Source: an uncultured Neomegalonema sp. (GTDB taxonomy: Bacteria; Pseudomonadota; Alphaproteobacteria; Rhodobacterales; Rhodobacteraceae). From it: a stretch of DNA of 59,896 nucleotides. The stretch spans positions 1-59,896 of the forward strand of contig CAKZUT010000016.1 of assembly GCA_937922185.1 (NCBI GenBank). Reading direction: 5' to 3'. The position numbers and the translations under genes are program-made. Below, piece by piece: positions 29,241-37,202 of the stretch (within the stretch, counting starts at the first letter, position 1; each line of letters begins with the position of its first letter). Under the pieces are notes generated by a model. The model saw only the letters and a list, made by a program, of their open reading frames with translations. It searched no databases and had not been told where the DNA came from.

Positions 29241-29453
29241 CGATTTCTCACCTACAGTCAGTTAATCTCCGGCATTATGTATCATATGCACCGGAGCTGA
29301 AATCGCGCCTGCAATGCCCCCGAATTCGGTTCCATCGCCCGGAACCGGAGCGGCGGAAAGCGTTTGTGCGGTTTGTAATGGTGGCCCGAATGGCGTTGCA
29401 GATTGCTCCTCGCGCATCATGGCTTTCAGCCCCGCGCGCCGCCCCCGGCGGCA

Positions 29454-30434
29454 TCACCCCTTGCCCCGGCCCGCCGCCATGACGCAGAGCAACTCGAACA
29501 TGATCGTCGCCCCGTTCAGCGCGGTCACGCCTCCCGCATCATAGGGCGGCGACACCTCGACCATATCCGCCCCCATGATATCCATCCCCGCCAGCGCCCG
29601 GACCATCCCCTGCGCCTCGCGCATGGTCAGCCCCCCGGCCTCGGGTGTGCCGGTGCCGGGAGCGATCGCCGGATCGAGACTGTCGATATCGAAGCTGACA
29701 TAGATCGGGCCGTTTCCCACGAAGGCTTTGGCTTCCTCGATGCAGGTTTTCCAGCCCTTCTCCTCGACCTCCTCGATCATCATCACGCGCATCCCGCTGT
29801 CATAGCTGAACTGCCACATGGCCGGATCGTAGAGCGAGCCGCGAATACCGATCTGCGCGGTGCGTTTCGGGTCGAGCAATCCCTCGTCCACGGCGATCTT
29901 GAAGGGAGCGCCATGATGGAACCGCGACCCCATGTAATCGTCGCCGGTATCGCAATGGGCATCGATATGGATCATTCCGACAGGGCCGTCCTTTGCGAGC
30001 GCGCGCAGGATCGGCAGGCTGATCGAATGGTCGCCGCCACAGGTCAGCGGTACGATCCCGGCGGCTTTCACCCGGTCGAACACCGCCTGTATCTCGCGGT
30101 GCGCGCCTTCAAGTTCATAGGGCTTGCGAACCCACGCATCCCCGATATCGCGCACCCGGCAGGCCTCGAACGGCGAGGCACCGGTGGCCTGATTGACCCG
30201 ACGCATCAGGCTCGACTGATTGCGAACCTCGCGCGGGCCATGCCGGGGACCGGGGCGATTGGTGACGCCCATGTCATAGGGCACACCGATCACGCCGATA
30301 TCGGGCGGGTCCGTCTCGAAATCCTCGTCATAGGGAAGGCGGAAAAAACTGGCGAGTCCGGTAAATCGGGGCCTTTGCATGGGGTCGTCGAAATCGAGTG
30401 TCTCGCGGCCCTGCCCGCCCGTTTCCGTCGCCAT
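29454..30434 (-). CDS. speB: agmatinase / ureohydrolase-family enzyme
   Basis: A 326-residue ureohydrolase with all binuclear manganese ligands: H136 in CGGDHS, D158-A-H160-x-D162 in HIDAHCDTGDD, and D249/D251 in SFDIDSLDP. The N-terminal RPRFTGLASFFRLPY and the GSRFHHGAPFKI loop are like agmatinase/guanidinobutyrase-type enzymes rather than arginases. It hydrolyses a guanidino compound to urea and an amine; agmatine is the default assumption, while guanidinobutyrate or guanidinopropionate are possible. It is convergent with wecC and lies just downstream (17 nt) of a PilZ gene on the same strand. Confidence 0.85.
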   Translation of the reverse strand: MATETGGQGRETLDFDDPMQRPRFTGLASFFRLPYDEDFETDPPDIGVIGVPYDMGVTNRPGPRHGPREVRNQSSLMRRVNQATGASPFEACRVRDIGDAWVRKPYELEGAHREIQAVFDRVKAAGIVPLTCGGDHSISLPILRALAKDGPVGMIHIDAHCDTGDDYMGSRFHHGAPFKIAVDEGLLDPKRTAQIGIRGSLYDPAMWQFSYDSGMRVMMIEEVEEKGWKTCIEEAKAFVGNGPIYVSFDIDSLDPAIAPGTGTPEAGGLTMREAQGMVRALAGMDIMGADMVEVSPPYDAGGVTALNGATIMFELLCVMAAGRGKG

Positions 30435-30451
30435 ATCCGTCTCCCGTCGCG

Positions 30452-30802
30452 CTACGTAACGGGAACCGCCGGTTCTCCGTTCTCGATACGCGATACTAGA
30501 GCACGAATCTGGGGGTGATTTGCAAGGTCTTCGGTGAAGGCGATGCCCACTTCCCGACCCCGTGACCAGCGAATCCTGGCCTCGATGGGCTTGTAGTTAT
30601 GCAGATAGACCTGCACGTCCCGCCGTTCGGGCAGGATGCCGAGGCCCTTGATCTCGCCGCTGATCCCGCCATTGGAGATATTGAACCCGATCAGCCGCAC
30701 GATCTGGTCATCGTAGCGAACCGTGAAGGCTTCCTCATAGGCAAAGCGCGCATTCGCGCGGCGGCTGATGAACAGCCCTTCTTTTTTTTTGGTTGCCTGC
30801 AT
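30452..30802 (-). CDS. PilZ-domain protein (c-di-GMP binding)
   Basis: A 116-residue single PilZ domain. The c-di-GMP motif RxxxR is R15-A-N-A-R19 and the second motif N/DxSxxG is N41-I-S43-N-G-G46, so binding of c-di-GMP is plausible. The start at 30802 is chosen because GGGGA lies 8 nt upstream; in-frame ATGs further up overlap the divergent GMC gene's leader and lack a site. Codons 4-7 contain a run of nine A (T on the given strand, 30782-30790), rare in this GC-rich DNA. Single-domain PilZ proteins act as adaptors in motility or exopolysaccharide control; the target is unknown. Confidence 0.85.
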   Translation of the reverse strand: MQATKKKEGLFISRRANARFAYEEAFTVRYDDQIVRLIGFNISNGGISGEIKGLGILPERRDVQVYLHNYKPIEARIRWSRGREVGIAFTEDLANHPQIRALVSRIENGEPAVPVT

Positions 30803-30909
30803 CCGTGCGATCCCCATGCAATCGAAAGGTTCCGGTTGCTGTCGTGATAGGCGATAAGTGCTAAGCATGTTTGAATCGGGCTTCGGCAAGTGAAGGGGCG
30901 GAAAAGCGG

Positions 30910-32505
30910 ATGGAGGCGGATTTCGTCATCGTCGGTGCCGGATCGGCGGGATGTGTCCTCGCCAATCGGCTGAGCGCATCGGGACGTCATTCGGTATTGC
31001 TGCTCGAAGCAGGCCCTCCTGATCGCAATCCGTGGATTCATGTCCCGCTCGGCTACGGCAAGCTGTTCCGCGATCCGGCGATCAACTGGCGGTATCACAC
31101 CGCCCCCGAACCCGAACTGGGCGGGCGGCGCGTTCCCTGTCCGCGCGGCAAGGTACTGGGCGGCTCCAGCGCGCTCAACGGCCTCGTCTACATGCGCGGG
31201 CAGGCAGAGGATTACGACCGCTGGCGTCAGATGGGCAATCCCGGCTGGTCCTACGAGGATGTGCTGCCCCTCTTCCGCCGTTCAGAGGATCAGAAACGCG
31301 GGGCCGATGACTGGCACGGCACCGGCGGCCCCCTCGCGGTCGATGACCGCCGCCACGCTTTTCCGCTGGCGGACGCCTTCTTCGCCGCCTGCGAGAGCGA
31401 GGGGCTGCCCCGAAATCCCGACTTCAACGGTGCCACGCAGGAAGGGGCGGGCTGGTTCCAGATGACCGCCAGGGGCGGCATCCGCGTCAGCGCGGCCAGA
31501 GCCTATCTCAAACCCGCCCGCAAGCGCCCCAATCTCCGCATCGAGACCGGGGCGCATGTCACCCGCATCCTGTTCGACGGCAAGCGCGCCACGGGCATCG
31601 CCTTCCGTCAGAACGGGCAGGACCGCACGGCCACCGCCCACGCAGAGATCATCCTCTCCGGCGGGGCGATCAACTCCCCCCAGCTTCTCGAACTCTCCGG
31701 CATCGGCGACGGCGACCGCCTGCGGAGCCTCGGCATCGACACGCTCCACCATGCCCCGAAGGTCGGCGAGAACCTTCAGGACCATTTTCAGGCCCGCCTC
31801 GTCATGCGGGCAAAGCGCCCGGTGACGATCAACGACCAGTATAACAGCCTTCCGCGCCGCGTGGCGATGGGGCTGCAATACATCCTGACCCGGCGCGGCC
31901 CGCTGACCGTCAGCGCGGGAATTGCCGGGGCCTTCTTCAAGACCGGCCCGGACCTCGCCTCGCCCGATATTCAGGTCCATTTCGTGCCCTTCAGCACCGA
32001 CCGCATGGGCGACGCCCTGCACCCCTATTCCGGCTTTACCGCCTCCGTCTGTCACCTGCGCCCCGAAAGCCGGGGCCATGTCCACGCCATTTCCCCCGAT
32101 CCATTCGCCGCCCCGGAAATCCTCGCCAACTACCTCTCGGCGGAAGAAGACCGCCGCGCCGTGGTCGCGGGGCTGCATCGACTTCGCCGCTATGTCGGGG
32201 CCGAACCCCTTCGCTCGGAATGGGCGGAAGAGACCATCCCCGGCCCCGCTGTCACCACTGACGAGGCCCTCCTCGCCTTTGCCCGCGACTGCGGCACGAC
32301 GATCTATCATCCCACCTGCACCTGTGCGATGGGTCCGGCTGACGATGACGTGGTTACGCCCCGCCTCGCGGTACGCGGTGTCGAGGCCCTGCGCGTCATC
32401 GACGGCTCCATCATGCCCCGCGTCGTTTCGGGCAATACGAATGCCCCCTGCATGATGATCGGCGAGAAAGGGGCGGACATGATTCTGGAGGATACCGCCC
32501 CGTGA
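30910..32505 (+). CDS. GMC-family FAD oxidoreductase
   Basis: A 531-residue GMC flavoprotein: VIVGAGSAGCVLANRLS (FAD dinucleotide fold), PRGKVLGGSSALNGLVYMRG (first GMC signature), GGAINSPQLLELSGIG (second signature), and the C-terminal catalytic YHPTCTCAMG with NTNAPCMMIGEKGADMI. It resembles choline/alcohol dehydrogenases. It opens an operon with tcuA and tcuB; its stop overlaps the tcuA start by 4 nt (GTGA). It probably oxidises an alcohol and may feed electrons or product to the TcuAB pair, but the substrate is unknown. The start is the ATG at 30910 just before the Rossmann fold. Confidence 0.92.
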   Translation: MEADFVIVGAGSAGCVLANRLSASGRHSVLLLEAGPPDRNPWIHVPLGYGKLFRDPAINWRYHTAPEPELGGRRVPCPRGKVLGGSSALNGLVYMRGQAEDYDRWRQMGNPGWSYEDVLPLFRRSEDQKRGADDWHGTGGPLAVDDRRHAFPLADAFFAACESEGLPRNPDFNGATQEGAGWFQMTARGGIRVSAARAYLKPARKRPNLRIETGAHVTRILFDGKRATGIAFRQNGQDRTATAHAEIILSGGAINSPQLLELSGIGDGDRLRSLGIDTLHHAPKVGENLQDHFQARLVMRAKRPVTINDQYNSLPRRVAMGLQYILTRRGPLTVSAGIAGAFFKTGPDLASPDIQVHFVPFSTDRMGDALHPYSGFTASVCHLRPESRGHVHAISPDPFAAPEILANYLSAEEDRRAVVAGLHRLRRYVGAEPLRSEWAEETIPGPAVTTDEALLAFARDCGTTIYHPTCTCAMGPADDDVVTPRLAVRGVEALRVIDGSIMPRVVSGNTNAPCMMIGEKGADMILEDTAP

Positions 32506-33902
32506 CACGATACGACGTGCTGATCGCCGGGGGCGGCAACGCGGCTCTCAGTGCCGCTATCTCAGCGGCGCGGGACGGCGCGCGCGTCTGCATCGTGGAG
32601 GCGGCCCCCAGAGCGTGGCGCGGAGGCAATACCCGCCACACCCGCAACTGCCGCATCGCCCATGACGCGGGCAATGGCATCCTCACCGGCCCCTATCCGG
32701 TCGCCGAATATACCGAAGACCTGATGCGCGTGACGGGGGGGGTCACTGACGAGGAACTCGCCGCCATCACGCTGGAACGTTCGCGGGAAGTCTGGGATTT
32801 CCTCGCCGGGAATGGCGTCCATTTCCAGCCCTCACTGGGCGGCACGCTCTCGCTGGGCCGCACCAATGCCTTCTTCATGGGCGGGGGCCGGGCAATGCTC
32901 AACGCGCTCTACCGCACCGCCGAAGACCTCGGTGTGGATGTTTTCTACGACACCGCCGTCACTGCCCTGCGGATCGAGGACGGCTTCTTCGTCTCCGCCA
33001 CAGTGACCGAGAACTGGCAGAGCGAGACCCCCCGACCGCGCGAGATCGGGGCGCGCTGCTTCGTTGCCGCATCGGGGGGCTTCGAGGCCAATATCGAATG
33101 GCTGACCGACGCCTGGGGACCGGCGGCGAGGAACTTTCTCATTCGCGGCACGCCCTACAATACGGGCGGCGTCCTGCGCCTGCTGATGGAAAGCGGCATC
33201 CGCACCACCGGCCAGCCCGACCAGTGCCACGCCGTCGCCGTGGACGGTCGCGCGCCCAAATTCGACGGCGGCATCGTCACCCGGCTCGACTGCGTTCCCT
33301 TCGGCATCGTCGTGAACGCCCATGCCGAGCGGTTCTATGATGAGGGCGAGGATTTCTGGCCCAAGCGGTATGCCATCTGGGGTCGGCTCGTGGCCGCTCA
33401 GCCCGAGCAGATCGGCCATGTCATCATCGACGCCAAATCCATCGACCTCTTCATGCCCTCGGTCTTTCCGCCCGAGAAGGCCGATACGCTGGAAGAGCTG
33501 GCCACCCGCATCGGCCTCGACCCCGCACGCCTGTGCGAGACGGTCGCGCGCTTCAATGTCGCCTGCATTCCCGGCGATTTCGATCACACCACTCACGATA
33601 CCTGCCGCACCGAAGGGCTGGACCCGCCCAAATCCCACTGGGCGCGGCCCATCGAGACCGGCCCGTTCTATGCCTACACCCTGCGTCCCGGCATCACCTT
33701 CACCTATATGGGTGTGAAGGTGAATCGCGACGCGCGCATGGTCATGCAGGACGGCACCGCCTCCCCCAACCTCTTCGCGGCGGGCGAGATCATGGCGGGC
33801 AATATCCTCGGTCAGGGCTATCTCGCCGGGATCGGCATGACCATCGGCACCGTCTTCGGGCGCATCGCGGGAACGGAGGCGGCACGCTATGTCAGCAATT
33901 GA
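32502..33902 (+). CDS. tcuA: FAD-dependent tricarballylate dehydrogenase-like protein
   Basis: A 466-residue flavoprotein of the succinate dehydrogenase/fumarate reductase fold. It starts with GTG and the FAD motif VLIAGGGNAALSAAISAARDGARV, has GGNTRHTRNCRIA (FAD phosphate/capping loop), a Ser/Gly-rich SLGGTLSLGRTNAFFMGGGRAML, GFEANIEWL and the C-terminal FAAGEIMAGNILGQGYLAG. In Salmonella TcuA oxidises tricarballylate to cis-aconitate, with TcuB reoxidising the FAD. Start and stop overlap the neighbours by 4 and 14 nt. The transporter TcuC and regulator TcuR are absent here, and a GMC enzyme takes their place, so the substrate may differ. Confidence 0.88.
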   Translation: MTRYDVLIAGGGNAALSAAISAARDGARVCIVEAAPRAWRGGNTRHTRNCRIAHDAGNGILTGPYPVAEYTEDLMRVTGGVTDEELAAITLERSREVWDFLAGNGVHFQPSLGGTLSLGRTNAFFMGGGRAMLNALYRTAEDLGVDVFYDTAVTALRIEDGFFVSATVTENWQSETPRPREIGARCFVAASGGFEANIEWLTDAWGPAARNFLIRGTPYNTGGVLRLLMESGIRTTGQPDQCHAVAVDGRAPKFDGGIVTRLDCVPFGIVVNAHAERFYDEGEDFWPKRYAIWGRLVAAQPEQIGHVIIDAKSIDLFMPSVFPPEKADTLEELATRIGLDPARLCETVARFNVACIPGDFDHTTHDTCRTEGLDPPKSHWARPIETGPFYAYTLRPGITFTYMGVKVNRDARMVMQDGTASPNLFAAGEIMAGNILGQGYLAGIGMTIGTVFGRIAGTEAARYVSN

Positions 33903-35043
33903 TCTGGTCGCCCTCGCGGGCGCGCATCGGGCGGAAGTGGACCGGCAGATGACCGTCTGCAACGCCTGCCGCTATTGCGAGGGGCTGTGCGCCGTGTTCC
34001 CTGCCATGGAGTTGCGGAAAACCTTCACCGCCGGAGATCTCGATTACCTCTCGAACCTCTGCCACAACTGCGGGGCCTGCTATTACGATTGCCAGTACGC
34101 GCCACCCCATGAATTCGCGATCAACGTACCCGTCGCCATGGCCGATCTGCGCGAGGACACCTATGCTGCCTATGCATGGCCGGGGGCCGTCGCGCCGCTG
34201 TTCCGGGTGAACGGGCTGTTCATCGCTCTGGCGCTGGTTCTGGCCGTGGCGGTCTTCGTCGCCGGATTTGCCCTCATGGCCGACAGTGACGCCCTCTTCC
34301 GCGCGGGCATCGAGCCGGGGGCCTTCTATCGGGTGATGCCCCATAACACGATGGTGGTGCTGTTCGGCGGGGCGTTCCTGTTCGCGATTATATCCATCGC
34401 CCTGTCCGTCCGCCGCTTCTGGCGCGCGGCGGGGCCGATACCCGTGACTCTGCCGAGCCTGTGGCGGGCCATGCGGGACGCAGGATCGCTGCGCTATCTC
34501 GACGGAGGCGGCACGGGCTGCAACAATAAAGGCGAGCGCCCGGATAACCGCCGTCGCCTCTACCATCACCTCACCTTCTACGGCTTTTTGCTGTGTCTCG
34601 CCTCCACGACGACCGGCACGATCTTCCATTACCTGCTCGACTGGCCCGCCCCCTATCCATGGTGGACGCCGGTGAAGATTTTCGGCGTGACAGGCGGTAT
34701 CGGGCTGGTGATCGGCCCGCTGGGACTGATGCGCGAGAGGGCGGTGCGCGCCGGGGTGATATCGACCGGAAACCGGGGTCTGGGCGCAGCCTTTCTCTGG
34801 GTGCTGATCCTTCTGGGCGCGACCGGCCTATTGCTGACCGCCCTGCGCGCCACGCCCGCGATGGGCCTGTTACTGGCGGTCCATCTCGGCGTCGTCTTCG
34901 CCTTCTTCATCACGATGCCCTACGGCAAGTTCGTCCACGGCCTCTACCGCTTCGCCGCCCTGACCCGCCATGCCCACGAACAGATCACCGCCCATGGCAC
35001 GATAACCGATCCACCCAGACAACCCCTGCCGCGCACAACATAA
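33889..35043 (+). CDS. tcuB: TcuB-like iron-sulfur/heme membrane electron-transfer protein
   Basis: A 384-residue TcuB-type protein. The N-terminal cytoplasmic part has two ferredoxin-like clusters, CNACRYCEGLCAVFP and CHNCGACYYDCQYAP, for 4Fe-4S centres. The rest has about six membrane spans, with His residues in the spans (LYHHLTFYGFLLC, FVHGLYRF) that could bind heme. Known TcuB moves electrons from TcuA's FAD to the quinone pool. It overlaps tcuA by 14 nt, so production of the two is probably coupled. The last 20 residues are loosely conserved. Confidence 0.88.
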   Translation: MSAIDLVALAGAHRAEVDRQMTVCNACRYCEGLCAVFPAMELRKTFTAGDLDYLSNLCHNCGACYYDCQYAPPHEFAINVPVAMADLREDTYAAYAWPGAVAPLFRVNGLFIALALVLAVAVFVAGFALMADSDALFRAGIEPGAFYRVMPHNTMVVLFGGAFLFAIISIALSVRRFWRAAGPIPVTLPSLWRAMRDAGSLRYLDGGGTGCNNKGERPDNRRRLYHHLTFYGFLLCLASTTTGTIFHYLLDWPAPYPWWTPVKIFGVTGGIGLVIGPLGLMRERAVRAGVISTGNRGLGAAFLWVLILLGATGLLLTALRATPAMGLLLAVHLGVVFAFFITMPYGKFVHGLYRFAALTRHAHEQITAHGTITDPPRQPLPRTT

Positions 35044-35113
35044 GAGCAGCAAATTCCCCCTTGCCGCAGCAAAAACCGGAGGGTCCGGGATAGTCGGGAA
35101 TGATCGGAGAAAA

Positions 35114-35203
35114 TGGCGGAGAGGATGGGATTCGAACCCACGAACGGGTTTCCCCGTTACTCCCTTAGCAGGGGAGCGCCTTCAGCCACTCGGCCACCTC
35201 TCC
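35114..35203 (-). tRNA. tRNA-Ser, anticodon GCT
   Basis: A 90-nt type II tRNA on the minus strand with CCA encoded (35114-35116). The acceptor GGAGAGG pairs with CCTCTCC, the anticodon stem CTCCC/GGGAG holds loop CTGCTAA (anticodon GCT), there is a long variable arm, and the T-arm has GGTTCGAATCC. It decodes AGC/AGU serine codons. Confidence 0.97.
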
Positions 35204-35359
35204 GCTGACCGGGGTACGGGAGGGCATGGATGAATGCAAGGGGTTTTGTGTTGACTGTCCGTTAACGCGCCGCCGCCGTTCTTCGCTCGTGTTGGCACAA
35301 TGTTCACGGGTCCGGGATACGCTGTCCATCATGCGACAATGCCGGGGGCGGAACGGGGT

Positions 35360-35710
35360 ATGGCACAGAAGGTCTACATCATCGCGCCCCGGCGCGCGGG
35401 GCCGGTCAAGATCGGGGTGGCGGGGGATGCCCGACGTCGGCTGGCCACCTTCCAGACGGCCCATTGGGGGCGGCTGAAGCTCTACGCCAGTATCCGCACA
35501 CGCGACGCCAGAGGGCTGGAGGCGGCGGCTCATCGTCATCTCGCGCCGCTGCGGCTGAAAGGCGAATGGTTCGATATCAGCGTGGCGGAGGCGCGGGTTG
35601 CCCTGCGTGAAACCGCCGGAGCGCGCCAACGCGGCCCCGGCGGATGGTTGCGGAGAATATGGCTCGGGTGGAGGCTCAGCCGTCGTAGAACTCGCTCTGC
35701 CCACCCGTGA
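35360..35710 (+). CDS. GIY-YIG (T5orf172/Mug113) domain protein
   Basis: A 116-residue protein with a compact GIY-YIG nuclease-fold domain: VYIIAPRRAGPVKIGVAGDARRRLATFQTAH covers the GIY-YIG-like strands and the Arg helix, and LEAAAHRHLAPLRLKGEWFDIS ends with the GEWF motif of the T5orf172/Mug113 branch. Such small proteins occur in phages and as chromosomal singletons, mostly uncharacterised. It sits alone beside tRNA-Ser, a common insertion point, but I see no att repeat. The Arg-rich C-terminus overlaps the 3' end of the convergent DUF3179 gene by 35 bp. The start is the ATG just before the domain. Confidence 0.75.
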   Translation: MAQKVYIIAPRRAGPVKIGVAGDARRRLATFQTAHWGRLKLYASIRTRDARGLEAAAHRHLAPLRLKGEWFDISVAEARVALRETAGARQRGPGGWLRRIWLGWRLSRRRTRSAHP

Positions 35711-37028
35711 AGCTCTGCCAGCCGAACCAGTAGGCGATATGCCCCGGCAGGCGCGGCAATCGCTGGCCGTTCGAGGCGACAAGGCCCTCCTCGCCCACTT
35801 GCCAGACCATACCGGCGGTATCGGTCAGCGTCTCGCCTGCCCCCGTGAACCGTCTGCCGCCTGAATCGTAAGCGCGCACGGTGCGGGTGGCGGCATCGCC
35901 GACGAGAACCACATCCCGCAGGCCCACACGGTCATTGACCGCCTGCCCCCCCTCGAACACGCGCAGGGGATAGGCCTTGGCCCCACCGGGCAGTCGCAGG
36001 CCGAAGACGTAGTCCTTCTGCGCCAGATCGCGCCCGCCTCCGAGTGACGGGAACATCAGTTCAGGCGAGCCGAAATAGTCGTTATAGACCACGCCGGAGC
36101 CGTAATCGCGCCGATGTCCGGTTTCGAGCGACAGGACTTTGGTATCGGGATGCTTGCGCTGCCATTCGGCCCAGGACGTGATCGCGACGGGAAGGGTCTT
36201 CAGCTCGATGCCACGGCCAACCAGCGGCCCCGCGACCGGCTTGCCGGTAAACTGATTCCAGAGGCTGTCGGTCTGACGGTCGAACATCAGCTTGTTCGAG
36301 CGATAGAGAAAGCCCGAGGAGCCGAAGACCAGCGGCGTGTCAAAGCCCGGCACAGTAGTATCGAACAACACACCCGCCCCACAGAGGGTGCAATAGGCAA
36401 GCGCGACGGGCTTGCCGCCGATCACATCGTTGAACATCTCGTGCCAGCCCATGATCCGCAAAGGATAGGCACGGGAATCGCCGTTGATCTCGATTCCGAA
36501 GACCAGATCATCATCCACGAGATAGCTGGCCTCCGCCGCGCCGATCAGTCGCGGATTATCCAGCGACGGGATGCCGTCTACCTTCACACCGCCCCATGTG
36601 ATCTCCTCCAGCCGGATCGTCATCTTCGCGGGATCGCTGCGCTCGCCGTCGAGGAAGCGCATGAAGGCCGGGTCGATACGGCGCAGGGAATCAAGCTTGA
36701 TCTGACGATAGCTGGGATGAGGCGTTATTTCGGGGTGTGCCTCCTGCCAGAGCATTGCGTCGAACCAGTCATTGACGCGGGCGCCCGTGAGTGAGGCGAA
36801 GGCACGGGTATACTCGGTTCGCAAGGCTCCCCGCCCGGAATAGCGCATCCCGAGGACGAGGGCAGGCAAGGCGTCGGTACGTCGCTCCCGCATGATCGTA
36901 TCGAGGGCAACGCGGGTCTGGGCCGGGGGGCCGAAGACGAGGGCACGGCTGACACTTGCCATGTCGGCGGCAAGGGCAGGCAGGGAAAAAAGTGCCAATG
37001 CAAGAGTGGCGGCGGCGGTTCTGAACAT
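35676..37028 (-). CDS. DUF3179 secreted protein
   Basis: A 450-residue exported protein. The start at 37028 has GGAG 9 nt upstream and begins a signal peptide (MFRTAAATLALALFSLPALA). Family landmarks are the Cys pair in AYCTLCGAGVLFDTTV, the FGSSGFLYRSNKLMFDRQTDSLWNQFTGKPVAGPL block, LSLETGHRRDYG and YFGWQSFTGGQSEFYDG at the end. DUF3179 proteins are periplasmic or lipid-anchored with unknown activity. The same frame stays open through the antisense of yidC to 38999, but that part is a shadow: the family match begins only at 37028. Confidence 0.88.
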   Translation of the reverse strand: MFRTAAATLALALFSLPALAADMASVSRALVFGPPAQTRVALDTIMRERRTDALPALVLGMRYSGRGALRTEYTRAFASLTGARVNDWFDAMLWQEAHPEITPHPSYRQIKLDSLRRIDPAFMRFLDGERSDPAKMTIRLEEITWGGVKVDGIPSLDNPRLIGAAEASYLVDDDLVFGIEINGDSRAYPLRIMGWHEMFNDVIGGKPVALAYCTLCGAGVLFDTTVPGFDTPLVFGSSGFLYRSNKLMFDRQTDSLWNQFTGKPVAGPLVGRGIELKTLPVAITSWAEWQRKHPDTKVLSLETGHRRDYGSGVVYNDYFGSPELMFPSLGGGRDLAQKDYVFGLRLPGGAKAYPLRVFEGGQAVNDRVGLRDVVLVGDAATRTVRAYDSGGRRFTGAGETLTDTAGMVWQVGEEGLVASNGQRLPRLPGHIAYWFGWQSFTGGQSEFYDG

Positions 37029-37202
37029 GGGCGCAAACTCCGGTTTCGCATGTTTCATAAAGAGAGTGCGGGGCAGGTGGTCCGTCCAGTCACGCCTGTA
37101 GACGGTTACGTGAGCGCCAAAATGCCTTGACCTCGCAAGCCCCGGACGGTTGAACCTGCGGGTCACATCTTCCCGATTGCCACCACGCCGGAGCCACGCC
37201 GC

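Noticed and set aside
29275-29457. Small ORF between the wecC terminator and the ureohydrolase gene
   Set aside because: Arg/Gly-rich translation, no ribosome site, and it overlaps the end of the ureohydrolase gene.
35204-35359. Genomic island inserted at tRNA-Ser
   Set aside because: No integrase and no repeat of the tRNA 3' end was seen; flanking genes look chromosomal.
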